Assembly (NCBI RefSeq): GCF_025979705.1
Contig: NZ_CP110136.1
Span: 1,116,001 to 1,180,000 of the forward strand
DNA length: 64,000 nucleotides
Direction: 5' to 3'
DNA from: Hymenobacter sp. YIM 151858-1
Lineage (GTDB): Bacteria > Bacteroidota > Bacteroidia > Cytophagales > Hymenobacteraceae
Of this stretch, positions 31,597 through 46,597 are shown piece by piece. Every line of letters begins with the position of its first letter. Positions within the stretch are counted from its first letter, which is position 1. A model generated the notes under the pieces. It was not told where the DNA came from, made no database searches, and saw nothing but the letters and a program-made list of their open reading frames with translations. The translations under genes were made by a program, and so were the position numbers.

Positions 31597-32247
31597 TTAA
31601 GGAGCCAAGCGGGTGCGTTGCCAGCCGGCCATGGTGCGTTCGTACAGCAGCCGGTCGTGGAGGCGCGAGGGGCGTCCTTGCCAAAACTCTACCCGCTGCG
31701 GGCGCAGGATGTAGCCGCCCCAGTGCGGCGGGCGTGGCAGCGGGTCTTGCTCGGCGAAGCGTTGCGTAATGTCCCGCTCGCGTTGTTCCAGCTCTTCGCG
31801 GCTGCCAATGGGCTGGCTTTGCGGCGAGGCCCACGCACCAATCTGGCTGCCCCTAGGTCGGCTCTGAAAATATTCCGTCGACAGCGCGTCCGGTGCTTTC
31901 TCCACCACGCCTTCTATTCTTACCTGGCGCTCCAGCCCCGGCCAGAAAAACGTCATGGCTGCTTTGGGCGTAGCGGCCAGCTCTTGTCCTTTGCGGCTTT
32001 CGTAGTTGGTATAAAACAAAAAGCCGGCGTCTTCGGGCAATCCTTTCAGCAGCACTACGCGCGCCGAGGGCTGGCCATCGGGGCCAACGGTGCTTACCGT
32101 CATGGCAGTCGGCTCATCAACCTGCGCTTGCAGGGCTTCATCGAGCCAGCGTCGGAACTGCCGAATAGCATCCGGGTCGGCGGCTGCTTCGCTGAGGTCG
32201 TGCTGTGCGTACGTTTTCCGTAAGTCGGCGAGGTGTTGATCTTGCAT
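31597..32247 (-). CDS. pdxH: Pyridoxamine 5'-phosphate oxidase
   Basis: 216 residues. Conserved blocks: [26 protein letters not shown] (FMN binding), [30 protein letters not shown] and the C-terminal [19 protein letters not shown]. It oxidises pyridoxamine or pyridoxine phosphate to pyridoxal phosphate with FMN. Upstream of the DUF1015 and maf genes on the same strand. Confidence 0.95.
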   Translation of the reverse strand: MQDQHLADLRKTYAQHDLSEAAADPDAIRQFRRWLDEALQAQVDEPTAMTVSTVGPDGQPSARVVLLKGLPEDAGFLFYTNYESRKGQELAATPKAAMTFFWPGLERQVRIEGVVEKAPDALSTEYFQSRPRGSQIGAWASPQSQPIGSREELEQRERDITQRFAEQDPLPRPPHWGGYILRPQRVEFWQGRPSRLHDRLLYERTMAGWQRTRLAP

Positions 32248-32516
32248 ACACTGGCAAAATTGAGCCCCGCAAAAGTAGCCTCATTTTGCTCCCAACCTAG
32301 GTCCGGGCACCCTCACAACAGTAAGCAGCGCTCAAGAATTGCTTATGTTGGAAGGGCAAGCCACCGTTAAGCACCTAGGCGTTTTTTGGAACCTGCATTA
32401 GCCTCGCCAACGTAAGCCCTAAAAGCACTTGGCTTACTTGCCGGCTTCTCAGCCCTTACCTGCAACGAACCTAGGTCTTGCTGGCCGCACTGTTTCACGT
32501 TTTTAATGCCCCATCC

Positions 32517-33083
32517 ATGACCAGCCTCACCAACGGCAGCTTGCTGATTTCGCAGCCCTTTCTGGGCGACCCCAACTTCGAGCGGTCGGTGGTATTGCTC
32601 TGCCGCCACAGCGACGAGGAAGGCTCGTTTGGGCTGATGCTCAACCGGCCTACCACCGTATCCCTGGGCGACGCCATGAGCCTGCCCGAAGGCGACGCGC
32701 ACCCGGCCGCCAAGCTGGTGTTGCACGTGGGCGGCCCCGTGCAGCCCGATACGCTGCACTACCTGCACCGCCGTTCCGATATCCCCAATGCCGAGCCCAT
32801 CGACCAGGATGTATACTGGGGCGGTGATTTTGAAGTGCTGCTCGGCCTCATTGCTTCGGGCGAGCTAACTGAAAATGACTTACGGCTTTACGTTGGTTAT
32901 TCGGGCTGGACAGCCGGGCAGCTTGCCGGCGAAGTGCAGGAAAATACTTGGATAGTACATCCAAATGCTGCCGGGAAAGTATTTACTTTGACTACTGATG
33001 CCTTCTGGCAGGCTATCTTGCGCGAAAAGGGGGGGCGTTACCGCGTCCTGTCCAACTACCCCGTCGATCCGCGCCTGAATTAA
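32517..33083 (+). CDS. YqgE/AlgH family protein
   Basis: 188 residues from ATG 32517. Start pattern LTNGSLLISQPFLGDPNFERSVVLLC and GLMLNRPTT, then HVGGPVQPD and LYVGYSGWTAGQL, all typical of the YqgE/AlgH fold. Function is not firmly known. The DUF349 gene follows 64 bases downstream. Confidence 0.9.
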   Translation: MTSLTNGSLLISQPFLGDPNFERSVVLLCRHSDEEGSFGLMLNRPTTVSLGDAMSLPEGDAHPAAKLVLHVGGPVQPDTLHYLHRRSDIPNAEPIDQDVYWGGDFEVLLGLIASGELTENDLRLYVGYSGWTAGQLAGEVQENTWIVHPNAAGKVFTLTTDAFWQAILREKGGRYRVLSNYPVDPRLN

Positions 33084-33147
33084 TTTGACCGCCGCCTGCC
33101 CGGCCTGCTCGCTCTGCGGTCAGCCGGGCTGTTTTGTTGAGAGAACC

Positions 33148-35499
33148 ATGCTACCCGAGAACGAAAATACCGCCCCCAACCGCCCCGATCAGGATTCCGA
33201 AACGCCAATGAGCATTCTGGAACGTCGGCTGGCCGAAATTGCGCAGGCACGTCAGAACCCCGACGAGCCCAATGCCGATGCTTCAACCGAGGGCCCACAG
33301 GCCGCATCATCACCTGAGCAGGACCTCACGCCCCAACCTGCCGAGGTAAATATGGCTGTGCCATCCGCCGCCGATATTCCGCCCCCCGCAGCCTCGGCTT
33401 CGGAGCAACCCGATTCTGCTGCCAACCCCGAGCCCGGCGGAGCAGCTCATCCTGCGCCAACTTCCTCCGAACAGCGTGCAGAGGCTCACTACGGAAACCT
33501 AGGTCCTGGCGCGGTTGCGGCCGCCGCCGAGGCCGGTACTTCGTTCGCTCCTTCGGCCGAGCAAGCTGCCCCAATTGGGGCCGCAGCCCCCGACGAGCAA
33601 GCTCCTGTGGCCGTGCGCGAACCGGAGCAACACTTGGCCCAGGCTTCCGCTATCGAATCCGCATCAGCGCCCATTGGGTCGTTGCCTACTTCCAACAACG
33701 AATCAGCAGCCGAAGCGGCAAAAGCGCTGGCGGCCGATGAACACGAGGAGGATTATGTGCCCGAAACGCCGGCTCCGGATTTTAGCAAGCTCGATCTGGC
33801 AGCTCAGGGGAACTACCTGTTAGGCCTGCTTCAACGGCCCGATGCCCGGCAAAATCGCCGCCAGATCCTCGACCTGCACCGCCAGTACGAGCAAGCTATC
33901 AATGCAGACCGTAATGGTGCCCGCCAACGGTTTGCCGAAGGCGGTAACGACCCCGAAGCCTTCAGCTACGCTGGCCCCGATGGCTATGCCGAGGTAAGCC
34001 GAGGTTTTCAGGAGTACCGCGAAGCCCGGGTCCGCGATGCAAAGCAAGAAGATGAGCAACGCATTCAAAACCTTGCTCGCAAGCAAGAGCTCCTAGGTCA
34101 GCTGCGTCAACTCGTCGAATCGGCCGAAACAAAAGACAGTTCGGCACGCATTAAGGCGCTGCAAGCAGAGTGGAAAGCCATCGGCCCGGTGCCGCAGCAG
34201 CAGGCGCAGGAGCTATGGAATAGCTACCACGCCCTGCTCGACATATATTATAACAACCGCGGCCTCTTCTTCGAGATGAAGGAGCTGGACCGCCGGCGAA
34301 ACCTCGAAGCCAAGGAAGCACTAATCCAGCGCGCCGACGCTTTGTCTCAGCAATCCAGCATCAACAAAGCCCTGACGGAGCTGCGCCAGCTCCACGAAGA
34401 GTGGAAAACCGTTGGGCCGGTACCCAATGAGATGCGCGAACCACTGTGGCAGCGTTTCCTGCAAGCTTCGGAGAAGGTACACGAGCGCAAGCGTACTTTC
34501 CTCGATGCGCGCTCGGCTCAGGAGAATGCCAACCTGCAGCGTAAGCAGGAATTACTGGCTCAAATCGTGCCCTTCGGTGAATTCCGCACCGAGCGCGTTA
34601 ACGAATGGCGCGCTAAAACGGATGAGCTTCAGGCGCTGAAGGAGCAGTGGGATGCCGCCGGTTTGGTGCCTCGCAGCCAGGCCGAAACCATGAACAAGCA
34701 GTTTTGGGCTGCTTACAAAGGGTTCTTCCAACACAAAAATCAATTCTTCAAAGCGCTTGACGAGGAGAAAGCGCGCAATCTGAAGGCGAAGCTTGCCTTA
34801 TGCGAGCAAGCCGAGGCCGCGCTCGAAAATCCCAACTGGGAAGAAGCCCGTGAAACGGTTATCCGGGTCCAGAAGGAATGGAAGGGCATTGGTCGCGTTC
34901 CGGAAAAGCAGTCCGATAAAATCTGGCATCGTTTCCGCACAGCCTGCGACGCTTTCTTTGAGCGCAAGCACCAGGAAACCCGGCAGCGTGAACAACATGC
35001 TCAGCAGCTTTCGCAAGAGCAGGCCACTCGGCTAGACCGCATTGCCTCCCACGTAGCTACCCTTTCAGTCGACAATCCTGGTTCCCCCGAAGGCCTGCAG
35101 GCTTTGGTTGAGGAATGGAGCCAAGGCGACGGGCAGTCGGGTAATAGGAGAGGAGGTGCTGCCCAGGCTGAGGAGAAGTTCTTGGAGTTGATGGGTAAAT
35201 ACATCGACACCATTCCAGGGCTTACCTATGTCGAGCGCGAAGACCTGCTATTCCAGTTGCAGATACAGCGTATGAAGTCTAACCCCGATGCTCAGCAACT
35301 CTTATATAGAAAGGAGCAGAGCTTGCGTCGTGAAATCAATGAGCTTGAAAACGACGTATCAACCCTACAAACGAACCTCGACTTCTTTGCCCGATCTAAA
35401 AACGCAGGGCAACTGCGCGAGGAATACCAAGGCAGAATAGACGAAACTAAAATCCGCATCGAGCGCCTAAAGCGTCAGCTGCGAGTGGTTCGTAGTTAA
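33148..35499 (+). CDS. DUF349 repeat protein
   Basis: 783 residues from ATG 33148. The first 230 residues are a low-complexity Ala/Pro/Glu-rich tail. From there on the chain is helical and coiled-coil, with at least four DUF349 repeats marked by EWKAIGPVP, EWKTVGPVP, QWDAAGLVP and EWKGIGRVP. The C-terminal 100 residues are a predicted coiled coil (REINELENDVSTLQTNLDFF). Cytoplasmic; the role in Bacteroidota is not established to my knowledge. Confidence 0.88.
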   Translation: MLPENENTAPNRPDQDSETPMSILERRLAEIAQARQNPDEPNADASTEGPQAASSPEQDLTPQPAEVNMAVPSAADIPPPAASASEQPDSAANPEPGGAAHPAPTSSEQRAEAHYGNLGPGAVAAAAEAGTSFAPSAEQAAPIGAAAPDEQAPVAVREPEQHLAQASAIESASAPIGSLPTSNNESAAEAAKALAADEHEEDYVPETPAPDFSKLDLAAQGNYLLGLLQRPDARQNRRQILDLHRQYEQAINADRNGARQRFAEGGNDPEAFSYAGPDGYAEVSRGFQEYREARVRDAKQEDEQRIQNLARKQELLGQLRQLVESAETKDSSARIKALQAEWKAIGPVPQQQAQELWNSYHALLDIYYNNRGLFFEMKELDRRRNLEAKEALIQRADALSQQSSINKALTELRQLHEEWKTVGPVPNEMREPLWQRFLQASEKVHERKRTFLDARSAQENANLQRKQELLAQIVPFGEFRTERVNEWRAKTDELQALKEQWDAAGLVPRSQAETMNKQFWAAYKGFFQHKNQFFKALDEEKARNLKAKLALCEQAEAALENPNWEEARETVIRVQKEWKGIGRVPEKQSDKIWHRFRTACDAFFERKHQETRQREQHAQQLSQEQATRLDRIASHVATLSVDNPGSPEGLQALVEEWSQGDGQSGNRRGGAAQAEEKFLELMGKYIDTIPGLTYVEREDLLFQLQIQRMKSNPDAQQLLYRKEQSLRREINELENDVSTLQTNLDFFARSKNAGQLREEYQGRIDETKIRIERLKRQLRVVRS

Positions 35500-35510
35500 G
35501 CGGAAAGCCA

Positions 35511-35557
35511 AACAGCGAAGGGTCCGGTTACCATGTGTAATCGGGCCCTTCGCTGTT
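35511..35557 (+). terminator. Rho-independent terminator
   Basis: AACAGCGAAGGG pairs with CCCTTCGCTGTT, with further internal CCG/CGG pairing. It ends the DUF349 transcript in front of the rRNA promoters. Confidence 0.8.
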
Positions 35558-35838
35558 TGTTATTGACTTACAACTAGTTAAAGCATTGTTCGCATTGTTC
35601 AGTAAAAATCATCCGATTCTTTGAACCGATTAGAGGCATTCGTCTGTCTGGTAAAAGCTATTGATAAGCTGTATCGATAGTGCTTGGTAATCAGTTGTGG
35701 CTTGTCGCCTTATCTCAAATTTTTTAGCACCGCCTTGAATTGTTATAACCACTTATGAGTTATGCCTTTCGGTGTCCTTTTGCGGTTAGGTTGACACACG
35801 CCAAAGTACAGTTTAGCGGGAAAAGTGCAGAATAACAC

Positions 35839-35869
35839 TTGCGCAAACGCACCCGGCCTGCTACTTTTG
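35839..35869 (+). promoter_or_regulatory. rRNA promoter P1
   Basis: TTG (35839-35841), 20 bases, TACTTTTG (35862-35869). Fits the Bacteroidota -33/-7 consensus; about 460 bases upstream of 16S. Confidence 0.75.
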
Positions 35870-35962
35870 TCCTCCTCTTCAGCCGGAAGGGGGCGCTAAC
35901 GGCGGGAAACGACCGGTTTTGGGCCGGCGCGCTTCGTTAAAAAAAAAAGTTGGGCCAAGGGC

Positions 35963-35992
35963 TTGCGGCCGCGAAAAAGTGGCTTACCTTTG
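35963..35992 (+). promoter_or_regulatory. rRNA promoter P2
   Basis: TTG (35963-35965), 19 bases, TACCTTTG (35985-35992), preceded by a run of A at 35940-35948 like an UP element. Confidence 0.75.
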
Positions 35993-36064
35993 CAGCCCGC
36001 TTCACCCGGAGGCGGCCGCTACGGCAGGCGAAACGGAAGGTTCGAAAAAAAATCTTCGAATTGC

Positions 36065-36094
36065 TTGCGAAACGAAAAAGGCCTCGTACCTTTG
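36065..36094 (+). promoter_or_regulatory. rRNA promoter P3
   Basis: TTG (36065-36067), 19 bases, TACCTTTG (36087-36094), the same -7 box as P2. It also has an A-rich stretch in front (36044-36052). Confidence 0.75.
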
Positions 36095-36331
36095 CCACCC
36101 CGAACGGAAACGCCGCTCGGCAAACGAGAAAAGCCCCGGCTGAGACGCTCAGCCGCACCGCGAAAAACGAGAGGTTTTTGGCGCGCGTTCTTTGAAAGAC
36201 TGGAAAGACAAAAGGTAAGACCGCCCTGCTTTGGGGCAGGGCGCGCAGCAAGCGTCGCAGGACGCTCGCATGCACGGGTCGGATCAGCACTCGACACGGC
36301 TTCGGCTTCGGCCGGAGCGACTGATTTTTTA

Positions 36332-40955
<4,624 letters not shown>

Positions 40956-41054
40956 AACCAGTGCCTCGTGTTTTCCCCTTCTGCGTTTGCTGGCCGTGCG
41001 TCACAAGTTCACGGCTCCCGCCGCCCCCACCGGGGGGCCGGGATGTCCGCTCAC

Positions 41055-41166
41055 GACAATGGTGGCTTTAGCCCGGGTGTTCACCTCTTCCCATTCCGAA
41101 CAGAGTCGTTAAGCCCCGGAGCGCCCATGGTACTGCCTTCGCCGGCGGGAGAGTCGGTCGCCGCCA
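41055..41166 (+). rRNA. rrf: 5S ribosomal RNA
   Basis: Contains the conserved core TTCACCTCTTCCCATTCCGA and GTTAAGCCCCGG, and ends near GGTCGCCGCC. Placed 100 bases behind 23S. Boundaries are accurate to a few bases. Confidence 0.9.
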
Positions 41167-41183
41167 ACCCTTGTCTGTTCGCG

Positions 41184-41228
41184 CTGCCCCCCGCGGGTTC
41201 CTCCCCCAGGAACCGCCGCGGGGGGCAG
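41184..41228 (+). terminator. rRNA operon terminator
   Basis: Very stable stem: CTGCCCCCCGCGG and CCGCGGGGGGCAG with an inner TTCCT/AGGAA pair. No T run follows directly. Confidence 0.75.
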
Positions 41229-42614
41229 TCCGCGTTGCGGGGAATGTGTATTGCACCCCGAGGCGGAGCGCTTGCGCGGGCTGTCAGGGTGCGCGTAGTC
41301 TGACCATATGTAGGTCCTGTAATTGAACTATCTGATCAAAAAACTACCGTCCCATCCTCTATGTCAGGCTCTTAACTACTTCATGGTACTCAACTCGTGC
41401 GGTGCCCACTAATTGCTTCATCACTGTAACTATATTTCTCTGTTCCCTATATGGCCCGAAGCATTCCTTACAGGGTGTGGTCCTGCTTTGGCATCATTAG
41501 GTTTAGGATTATTAGGTATCTTGACAGCGGTCAGCAGTTGAACCAAGCAAAACACAAATTTGCCCACCCTGCGTTTGGCTACGGATACAAATACAGACCC
41601 TGAGGAGGGGCAGCTGGCCTGTTCGTGAAGCAGGTTGGGCGCCAGTACCCCCTAAAGAAAGCGGCCGTGGCAGGCAAAGTGGATGACCACCGCACGCATG
41701 TGCGGGCCACAGTAATGGCGTTCGAGCAGCCGTGTCCGGCCCAGCTTGCTGGTGCGCCGCGTGCCAATCAATATCTGCCGCTTGCTCCCCCGTTCACCCC
41801 AACATGCACGTCGAATTCTCGGTTTGCTTCACGTTTTGGTTGTCCAGTAAGAGCATGGCTGGCATCGCCCTTCGCGCACGCGTTCAGCCTTCATCAATCT
41901 GCTATAGAGGTGCGGGCGCTTGCCGTCTCGTTGCCAGCGACGTCAGGAGTAAGACACCGACATACAGTTAGGTGACACCTTTGGCAGGACTGGTAACACG
42001 TGAGGCACACGTACAGTAAGGCATTGACGATTTGGAGCAGGTACAAGTGGCGTTTACATGGCAGCGGTAGCAAGGGAACTAGCTTGCTACTGTGAGTCGG
42101 TAAGTGGTTGACAGCGCTAAGCCGTAATGCGGAACGGAGCCTGTGAACCCCATTCACAACTGGCTGGATCGTTTCTGTTTCCACCTACACCATCCCTAAA
42201 AGCCATATGAGTTTTGGCTGACTGGGTTACTAACCTACCAAGCTGGGTTGGTTAACAGTCGCTAGTACCTATGGCGGGGTAGTGATTCTTACGGTACAAG
42301 CCTTATGCGACAAATGGTCCGGGCAAGGTTCAATGCTAGCTCAGGTGCTAGTGGCGACAGTCGTCCAGGCCATCGTTGCGGAAAGGAATTAACACAAGCG
42401 GAAAGTGTCCGATCTACGCAAATGGGCCGCTTATGCTGGTGCGGGCTATTTTGTTTAGCAGTGCTTACGCATTGTAGTTGTGCTATGCGTGGTGACAGAA
42501 TACTGATAAGCCATGAAGCCAGCAGTGCACCTATTCACAACACCTTTTTAGCCTATGTTGCAGTACATTCAGCCCAGATGCCCAACATCATTTTGTAAGG
42601 CACTGGGACTGCGC
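41229..42614. other. Gene-poor intergenic stretch after the rRNA operon
   Basis: No convincing gene in 1.4 kb. On the minus strand around 41600-41810 a broken frame (RRTSKLGRTRLLERHYCGPH, then a stop, then GVLAPNLLHEQ) may be the remains of a gene. At 42422-42598 a 58-residue frame starts like a lipoprotein signal (CLAVLTHCSC) but is too weak to call. CTAGCTCAGGTGCTAG near 42332 is a short palindrome. Confidence 0.5.
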
Positions 42615-43727
42615 ATGAGAAAGAACACGTTACTGCTGTTGGGATTGGTGCTATCAGGCAAAGGGATGGGTCAAGACCAATTCAGCATCGGCACGATGGA
42701 CTCGACGGCCACGCAAAGCAGTTCAATTGCTTTGTTTGGCTTTGCAGATGCGTATTGGGGTATTGATGCAGTAAGCAAGAACCGCCAACGGCCGTACTTT
42801 TTGTACTCGCACAGCCGCAGCAACGAACTTGCTTTAAACAACGCCATTCTTGGGGTTAGGTACACCGATGAGCAGGTGCGAGGATCAGTGGCGCTACACG
42901 CTGGGACATACGTAGAGGCGAATTACGCCTCCGAACCCCAGTCCTTGCGGCACGTGTACGAAGCCTATGCTGGTTTTCGCCCTGTGCCGAAAACCTGGCT
43001 CGACCTAGGGATTTTCCAGTCGCACATTGGGTTTGAATCGGCCATCAGTAAAGACAATTGGACGCTTACTCGCTCGCTCATGGCCGAGAATTCGCCCTAC
43101 TACGAAGCTGGCGCGCGCCTTTGCTACGAACCCAACACCCGTATCAGCTTCACGGCTTTGGTGCTCAACGGTTGGCAGAATCTGCGGGATAACAACCGGG
43201 CAAAAGCCCTAGGTACGCAGGTACTCTGGAAGCCAAACAGGCAGCTAGCCATCAACTCCAGTACGTTTTTCGGCAACGAACAACCGCAGGATTCTACCCG
43301 GCGCCGGCGCATTTTTCATAATGCCTACGTAAGTTATGCGGCAACACCCCGATTGGCGCTGGCAGTGGTGTTTGATGTAGGGTGGCAGCAAAGAGAGCTA
43401 AGCCGTAGCGCACCATACGATGTATGGTACACAGGCGCAGCCTTCCTGCGGTATCGCTTGAGCAGCAAATGGAGTGCTACCGTGCGGGGAGAGTTTTACC
43501 GCGCGGCGCGCGGCGTGGTTATCCGCTCTGTGGCACCTAGGGCGGCTGAGCAATCGGTGCGCTTAGCAGGTGCATCGGTGAACTGCGATTACGCTCCGAG
43601 TGCTATGGTGCTGTGCCGCCTGGAAGGACGAGTGCTGCGGAGCGCCGCCCCGCTGTTTGAGGACGGAAACAATAGCCTCCGCCAGTTGTACGCCAATATT
43701 ACCTCCAGCATTGCTATAAGCTTCTAG
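42615..43727 (+). CDS. Outer membrane beta-barrel porin-like protein
   Basis: 370 residues from ATG 42615. Signal peptide RKNTLLLLGLVLSGKGMGQ. The rest alternates short strands with aromatic ends (FGFADAYWGIDA, GVRYTDEQVRGSVALHAGTYVEAN, WLDLGIFQSHIGFES) and finishes with SSIAISF, a terminal aromatic typical of outer-membrane barrels. It resembles Bacteroidota porin families with a BBP2-type barrel. Likely a channel in the outer membrane; substrate unknown. Confidence 0.82.
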   Translation: MRKNTLLLLGLVLSGKGMGQDQFSIGTMDSTATQSSSIALFGFADAYWGIDAVSKNRQRPYFLYSHSRSNELALNNAILGVRYTDEQVRGSVALHAGTYVEANYASEPQSLRHVYEAYAGFRPVPKTWLDLGIFQSHIGFESAISKDNWTLTRSLMAENSPYYEAGARLCYEPNTRISFTALVLNGWQNLRDNNRAKALGTQVLWKPNRQLAINSSTFFGNEQPQDSTRRRRIFHNAYVSYAATPRLALAVVFDVGWQQRELSRSAPYDVWYTGAAFLRYRLSSKWSATVRGEFYRAARGVVIRSVAPRAAEQSVRLAGASVNCDYAPSAMVLCRLEGRVLRSAAPLFEDGNNSLRQLYANITSSIAISF

Positions 43728-44052
43728 GCCGCGGCAGTTTATGGCGGTATGCGGTGCAGGGCCATCAGCCTACAAGGTGCTATTCGTGCGGTGGTCCACG
43801 GCTTAATGCCCTTAAATCTTACCCAGCTTGTGCAAGATTCTTCTCAATCATCAACTACTCAACATGCGTCTGAAAAGGCGTAAATCTCCCTGGTAAGTAG
43901 TTCATTGTATTTGAATAGGACGTTAGGTCGGACCTGCGTTTGACCCCAAAAACCGGCAATCGGGAAGCTGCTGCAAAGGGTTGGTGAAAGGAAATTTGCA
44001 TCTTCCGTTTGGTCCTTTCGCATTAAGCTATTAGGTTTGCGCCACATTTGAC
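43728..44052 (+). promoter_or_regulatory. Intergenic region with tRNA-Thr promoter
   Basis: No gene is seen. TTTG (44008-44011), 20 bases, TAGGTTTG (44032-44039) fits the promoter consensus and ends 13 bases before the tRNA. Confidence 0.65.
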
Positions 44053-44125
<73 letters not shown>

Positions 44126-44273
44126 CACTCTTACCATACCGGAGTGCCCGGAAATTGGCTTCTCGCGCTGCGAAAGCCGGTTTCCGGGCTTTTTGCGTTC
44201 AGGGGGTTCGGCACTTCTGGGCGTGAAACTTTCACTTTGGAGCGTCGCTGACGCTACCCTACACGCTACCTGT

Positions 44274-45593
44274 ATGGTAACCCAATTTGTGCTGCGGAAG
44301 CAGAAGCAAAACAAGGCCGGAGAGTGTCCGGTATACCTGATGGTTTATTTCGACGGTGCCCGGTTGGCTTGTTCCACCGGCGAGAAGTGCAAGCCGTCGG
44401 ACTGGAACGAAGACCGGCAACAGTTTCGCCGCTCCTACCCGCTGGCGGAGGAGGCCAATGACATGCTGCAGCGAATGGCAGCCGATGTGCTGAAATGGTG
44501 GCGCGGGGTACGGGCGTCGGGCGAAGTGCCCACGGTAGCCGGCCTGAAGGCGGCGCTGCACCCTGCCGCGCCCAGTGCGGCGCCGGCACCGCTGCTGCTT
44601 GTCGAGGAGCTGTCGGCATTTCGGGAGGTGATGCGGCGCCGGGGGATGATGTGGAACACGCTGCGGCACTACCTGGTGACGGGCAATTGGCTGCGGGACT
44701 TTGAGGCGTGGTCGGGACGCCGGCTGACGGTGGCGGGCTACGACCTGGCTACGCACGACGATGTACTGGCTTACCTGCGCGAGGAGCGTGAGTTAAGCAC
44801 CAATTCGCTGTACACCGTGGGAAAGGACCTACGTCGCCTTTTTGGCTATCTGCGCGACGAGCGGGGGCAAGTGCTGAGCGTGGAGCCGGCCAAGCTGCGC
44901 GTGGGCTGGCAGGATACGGATAAGGTCTACCTATCGGCGGAGGAGCTGGAGCGGCTGCGAACGGCGGTGCTGCCGACCACCCTGGCGCCGGTGCGGGACG
45001 TGTTCTTGTTTTGCTGCTACACCGGCCTGCGCTACTCGGACGTGCTGCAGCTGCACGGCGGCAACGTGGAGGCCCTGCCCGACGGTTCGGGTCGGGTGTT
45101 GCGCCTCACCCAGACCAAGACGCGCACGAAAGTGAGCGTGTACCTGACGGCAGCCGCGGCGGCGCTGCTGGATAAGTACGCCGGGCCAGAGCGAACGGGC
45201 AACGGGGCGCGGTTGCTGCCGGTGTACCAGAACCAGGTAATGAACCGCTACCTGAAGCACATCGGACAGTTGTGCGGGTTGCAGCGGGCAGTGGAGCTGG
45301 TGGATATCTCGGGCGGGCAAGTGCGCAAGCAGGCGGCGGCGCTGCACGAGCTGGTGACCATGCACACGGCCCGGCACACGTTTGCCACGCAAAGCCTGCT
45401 GCGCGGAATGCCGGTGGAGGTGCTGCAGAAGATTATGGGGCACGCCAACATCAAGACCACGCTGGTCTACGCCAAGATTGTCGAGGACTTCCAGCACCAG
45501 ACCATGCGCCGCATCTGGGAAGGTCAGGGCTCTGCTTCCGACAATGCCGGGGCTCTGGACAGCCGGATTTGCGCCGTGGAAACCGCGGCCTGA
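44274..45593 (+). CDS. Tyrosine integrase of element 2
   Basis: 439 residues from ATG 44274. Arm-binding part (residues 1-60, KAGECPVYLMVYFDG), core-binding domain (about 105-200) and catalytic domain with Arg253 in YTGLRYSDVL, His364 and Arg367 in HTARH, His390 in MGHANIKTT and Tyr399. It belongs to the Bacteroidota integrase group of conjugative and other chromosomal islands. The adjacent tRNA-Thr is the presumed attachment site. A strong terminator follows. Confidence 0.93.
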   Translation: MVTQFVLRKQKQNKAGECPVYLMVYFDGARLACSTGEKCKPSDWNEDRQQFRRSYPLAEEANDMLQRMAADVLKWWRGVRASGEVPTVAGLKAALHPAAPSAAPAPLLLVEELSAFREVMRRRGMMWNTLRHYLVTGNWLRDFEAWSGRRLTVAGYDLATHDDVLAYLREERELSTNSLYTVGKDLRRLFGYLRDERGQVLSVEPAKLRVGWQDTDKVYLSAEELERLRTAVLPTTLAPVRDVFLFCCYTGLRYSDVLQLHGGNVEALPDGSGRVLRLTQTKTRTKVSVYLTAAAAALLDKYAGPERTGNGARLLPVYQNQVMNRYLKHIGQLCGLQRAVELVDISGGQVRKQAAALHELVTMHTARHTFATQSLLRGMPVEVLQKIMGHANIKTTLVYAKIVEDFQHQTMRRIWEGQGSASDNAGALDSRICAVETAA

Positions 45594-45613
45594 GTTAACA
45601 CATTCAACCCCAT

Positions 45614-45652
45614 AAAGAATGCGGCTCGCCAACCCGGCGGGCCGCATTCTTT
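45614..45652 (+). terminator. Rho-independent terminator
   Basis: AAAGAATGCGGC and GCCGCATTCTTT pair perfectly with an inner CGCC/GGCG stem. It ends the integrase transcript. Confidence 0.88.
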
Positions 45653-45932
45653 ATAGCGGTTCTCGGGCCAGTGTACCCTTCGTTTCGCGTTCCAAAGCCT
45701 AGGCTTCAAACCATGGGCTATTGAGAGAAGGTAAGCGGGCTGCGAAACTGCATTAGGTGCCGGATGAGGTTGGGTAGCAGGGCGTAGTGGAGGTCGAGAG
45801 TTACTGGGAGCAGGGTGGGTGAGGACAGTTAAGGTAGATGTAGGCGCTGCGGTTGGAAGTACTGATACGCATAGGTGTATATAAGTGTAACATTAATCGG
45901 CTTTATGTGTAAAAATGTATATTTTTGGAGTC
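45653..45932 (+). promoter_or_regulatory. Upstream region of the thermonuclease gene
   Basis: No gene. A -7 like box TATTTTTG at 45920-45927 lies only 5 bases before the ATG, so the transcript would be almost leaderless. TATAAGTGTA (45880-45889) and TACACTTATA (45950-45959) are perfect complements flanking the box and the start codon. Confidence 0.45.
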
Positions 45933-46541
45933 ATGAAGCGTATTCAAAATACACTTATATGTATTTCCTGGGTCTGTGCGGCCCATGCTCAAACTTCGGT
46001 GCACACCTCTGAGCTGCGGCACCTATTGCCGAAAGCCGGGTTGCCGCCCGTGCATGCGCCCGCTGCGGGGAGCCGTCCGGGCTGGGTTTGGGGCTCGGTT
46101 CGGCAAGTGCTGGATGGAGACACCTACGATGTGCAGCTGCCGGCCGGGCGTTTTCGGGCGCGGCTGCAAGAGGTGGACGCGCCGGAGCTGGGACAACCCT
46201 ACGGCCGGCAGGCGGCGGATTCGGTGGCCGCGCTGCTGCGGGGCCGCTCGGTGCAACTCATGGTCACAGGCAAGGACGGGTACGGCCGGGGGCTGGTAAA
46301 CATCCGGTGGCGCTCGGCGCGGGGGTGGGTACGGCTGGATTCGGTGGCGGTGGTGCGGGGCTGGGCCTGGGCCTATAATCCGCGCACCACAACGCCCGGC
46401 CTAGCGCCCCAGCAGCAGCTGGCCCAGGCCCGGCACCGGGGCCTGTGGAAATGCGGCACGGCCGCGCCGATCCGGCCGGCCGTGTGGCGGGCCTACAACA
46501 AGCAAGAAAAAATAGCCGGCTGGGGACGCTGCTCCTGGTAG
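45933..46541 (+). CDS. Secreted thermonuclease (SNase-like)
   Basis: 202 residues from ATG 45933. Signal peptide (NTLICISWVCAAHAQ), then an SNase fold: QVLDGDTYDVQL with the catalytic Asp pair, RARLQEVDAPELGQPYGRQA with Arg and Glu, and DGYGRGLV with the second Arg. Near the end LAQARHRGLWKC matches the family tail. It would cut DNA and RNA outside the cytoplasm, calcium-dependent in known relatives. Encoded next to the integrase, it is likely cargo or a conjugation or competition factor. Confidence 0.85.
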   Translation: MKRIQNTLICISWVCAAHAQTSVHTSELRHLLPKAGLPPVHAPAAGSRPGWVWGSVRQVLDGDTYDVQLPAGRFRARLQEVDAPELGQPYGRQAADSVAALLRGRSVQLMVTGKDGYGRGLVNIRWRSARGWVRLDSVAVVRGWAWAYNPRTTTPGLAPQQQLAQARHRGLWKCGTAAPIRPAVWRAYNKQEKIAGWGRCSW

Positions 46542-46597
46542 GCGATGCGCGCAAACAAGCAGCAACAACCTTTCTCACCCTTCAACCCCTTTCAACG

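Noticed and set aside
41579..41980. Transposase or insertion sequence behind the rRNA operon
   Set aside because: A broken frame is visible on the minus strand, but I find no transposase motif, terminal inverted repeats or target duplication.
42422..42598. Small lipoprotein gene (58 residues)
   Set aside because: The signal-like start CLAVLTHCSC is suggestive, but there is no promoter or conserved body, and its 3' end runs close to the porin gene start.
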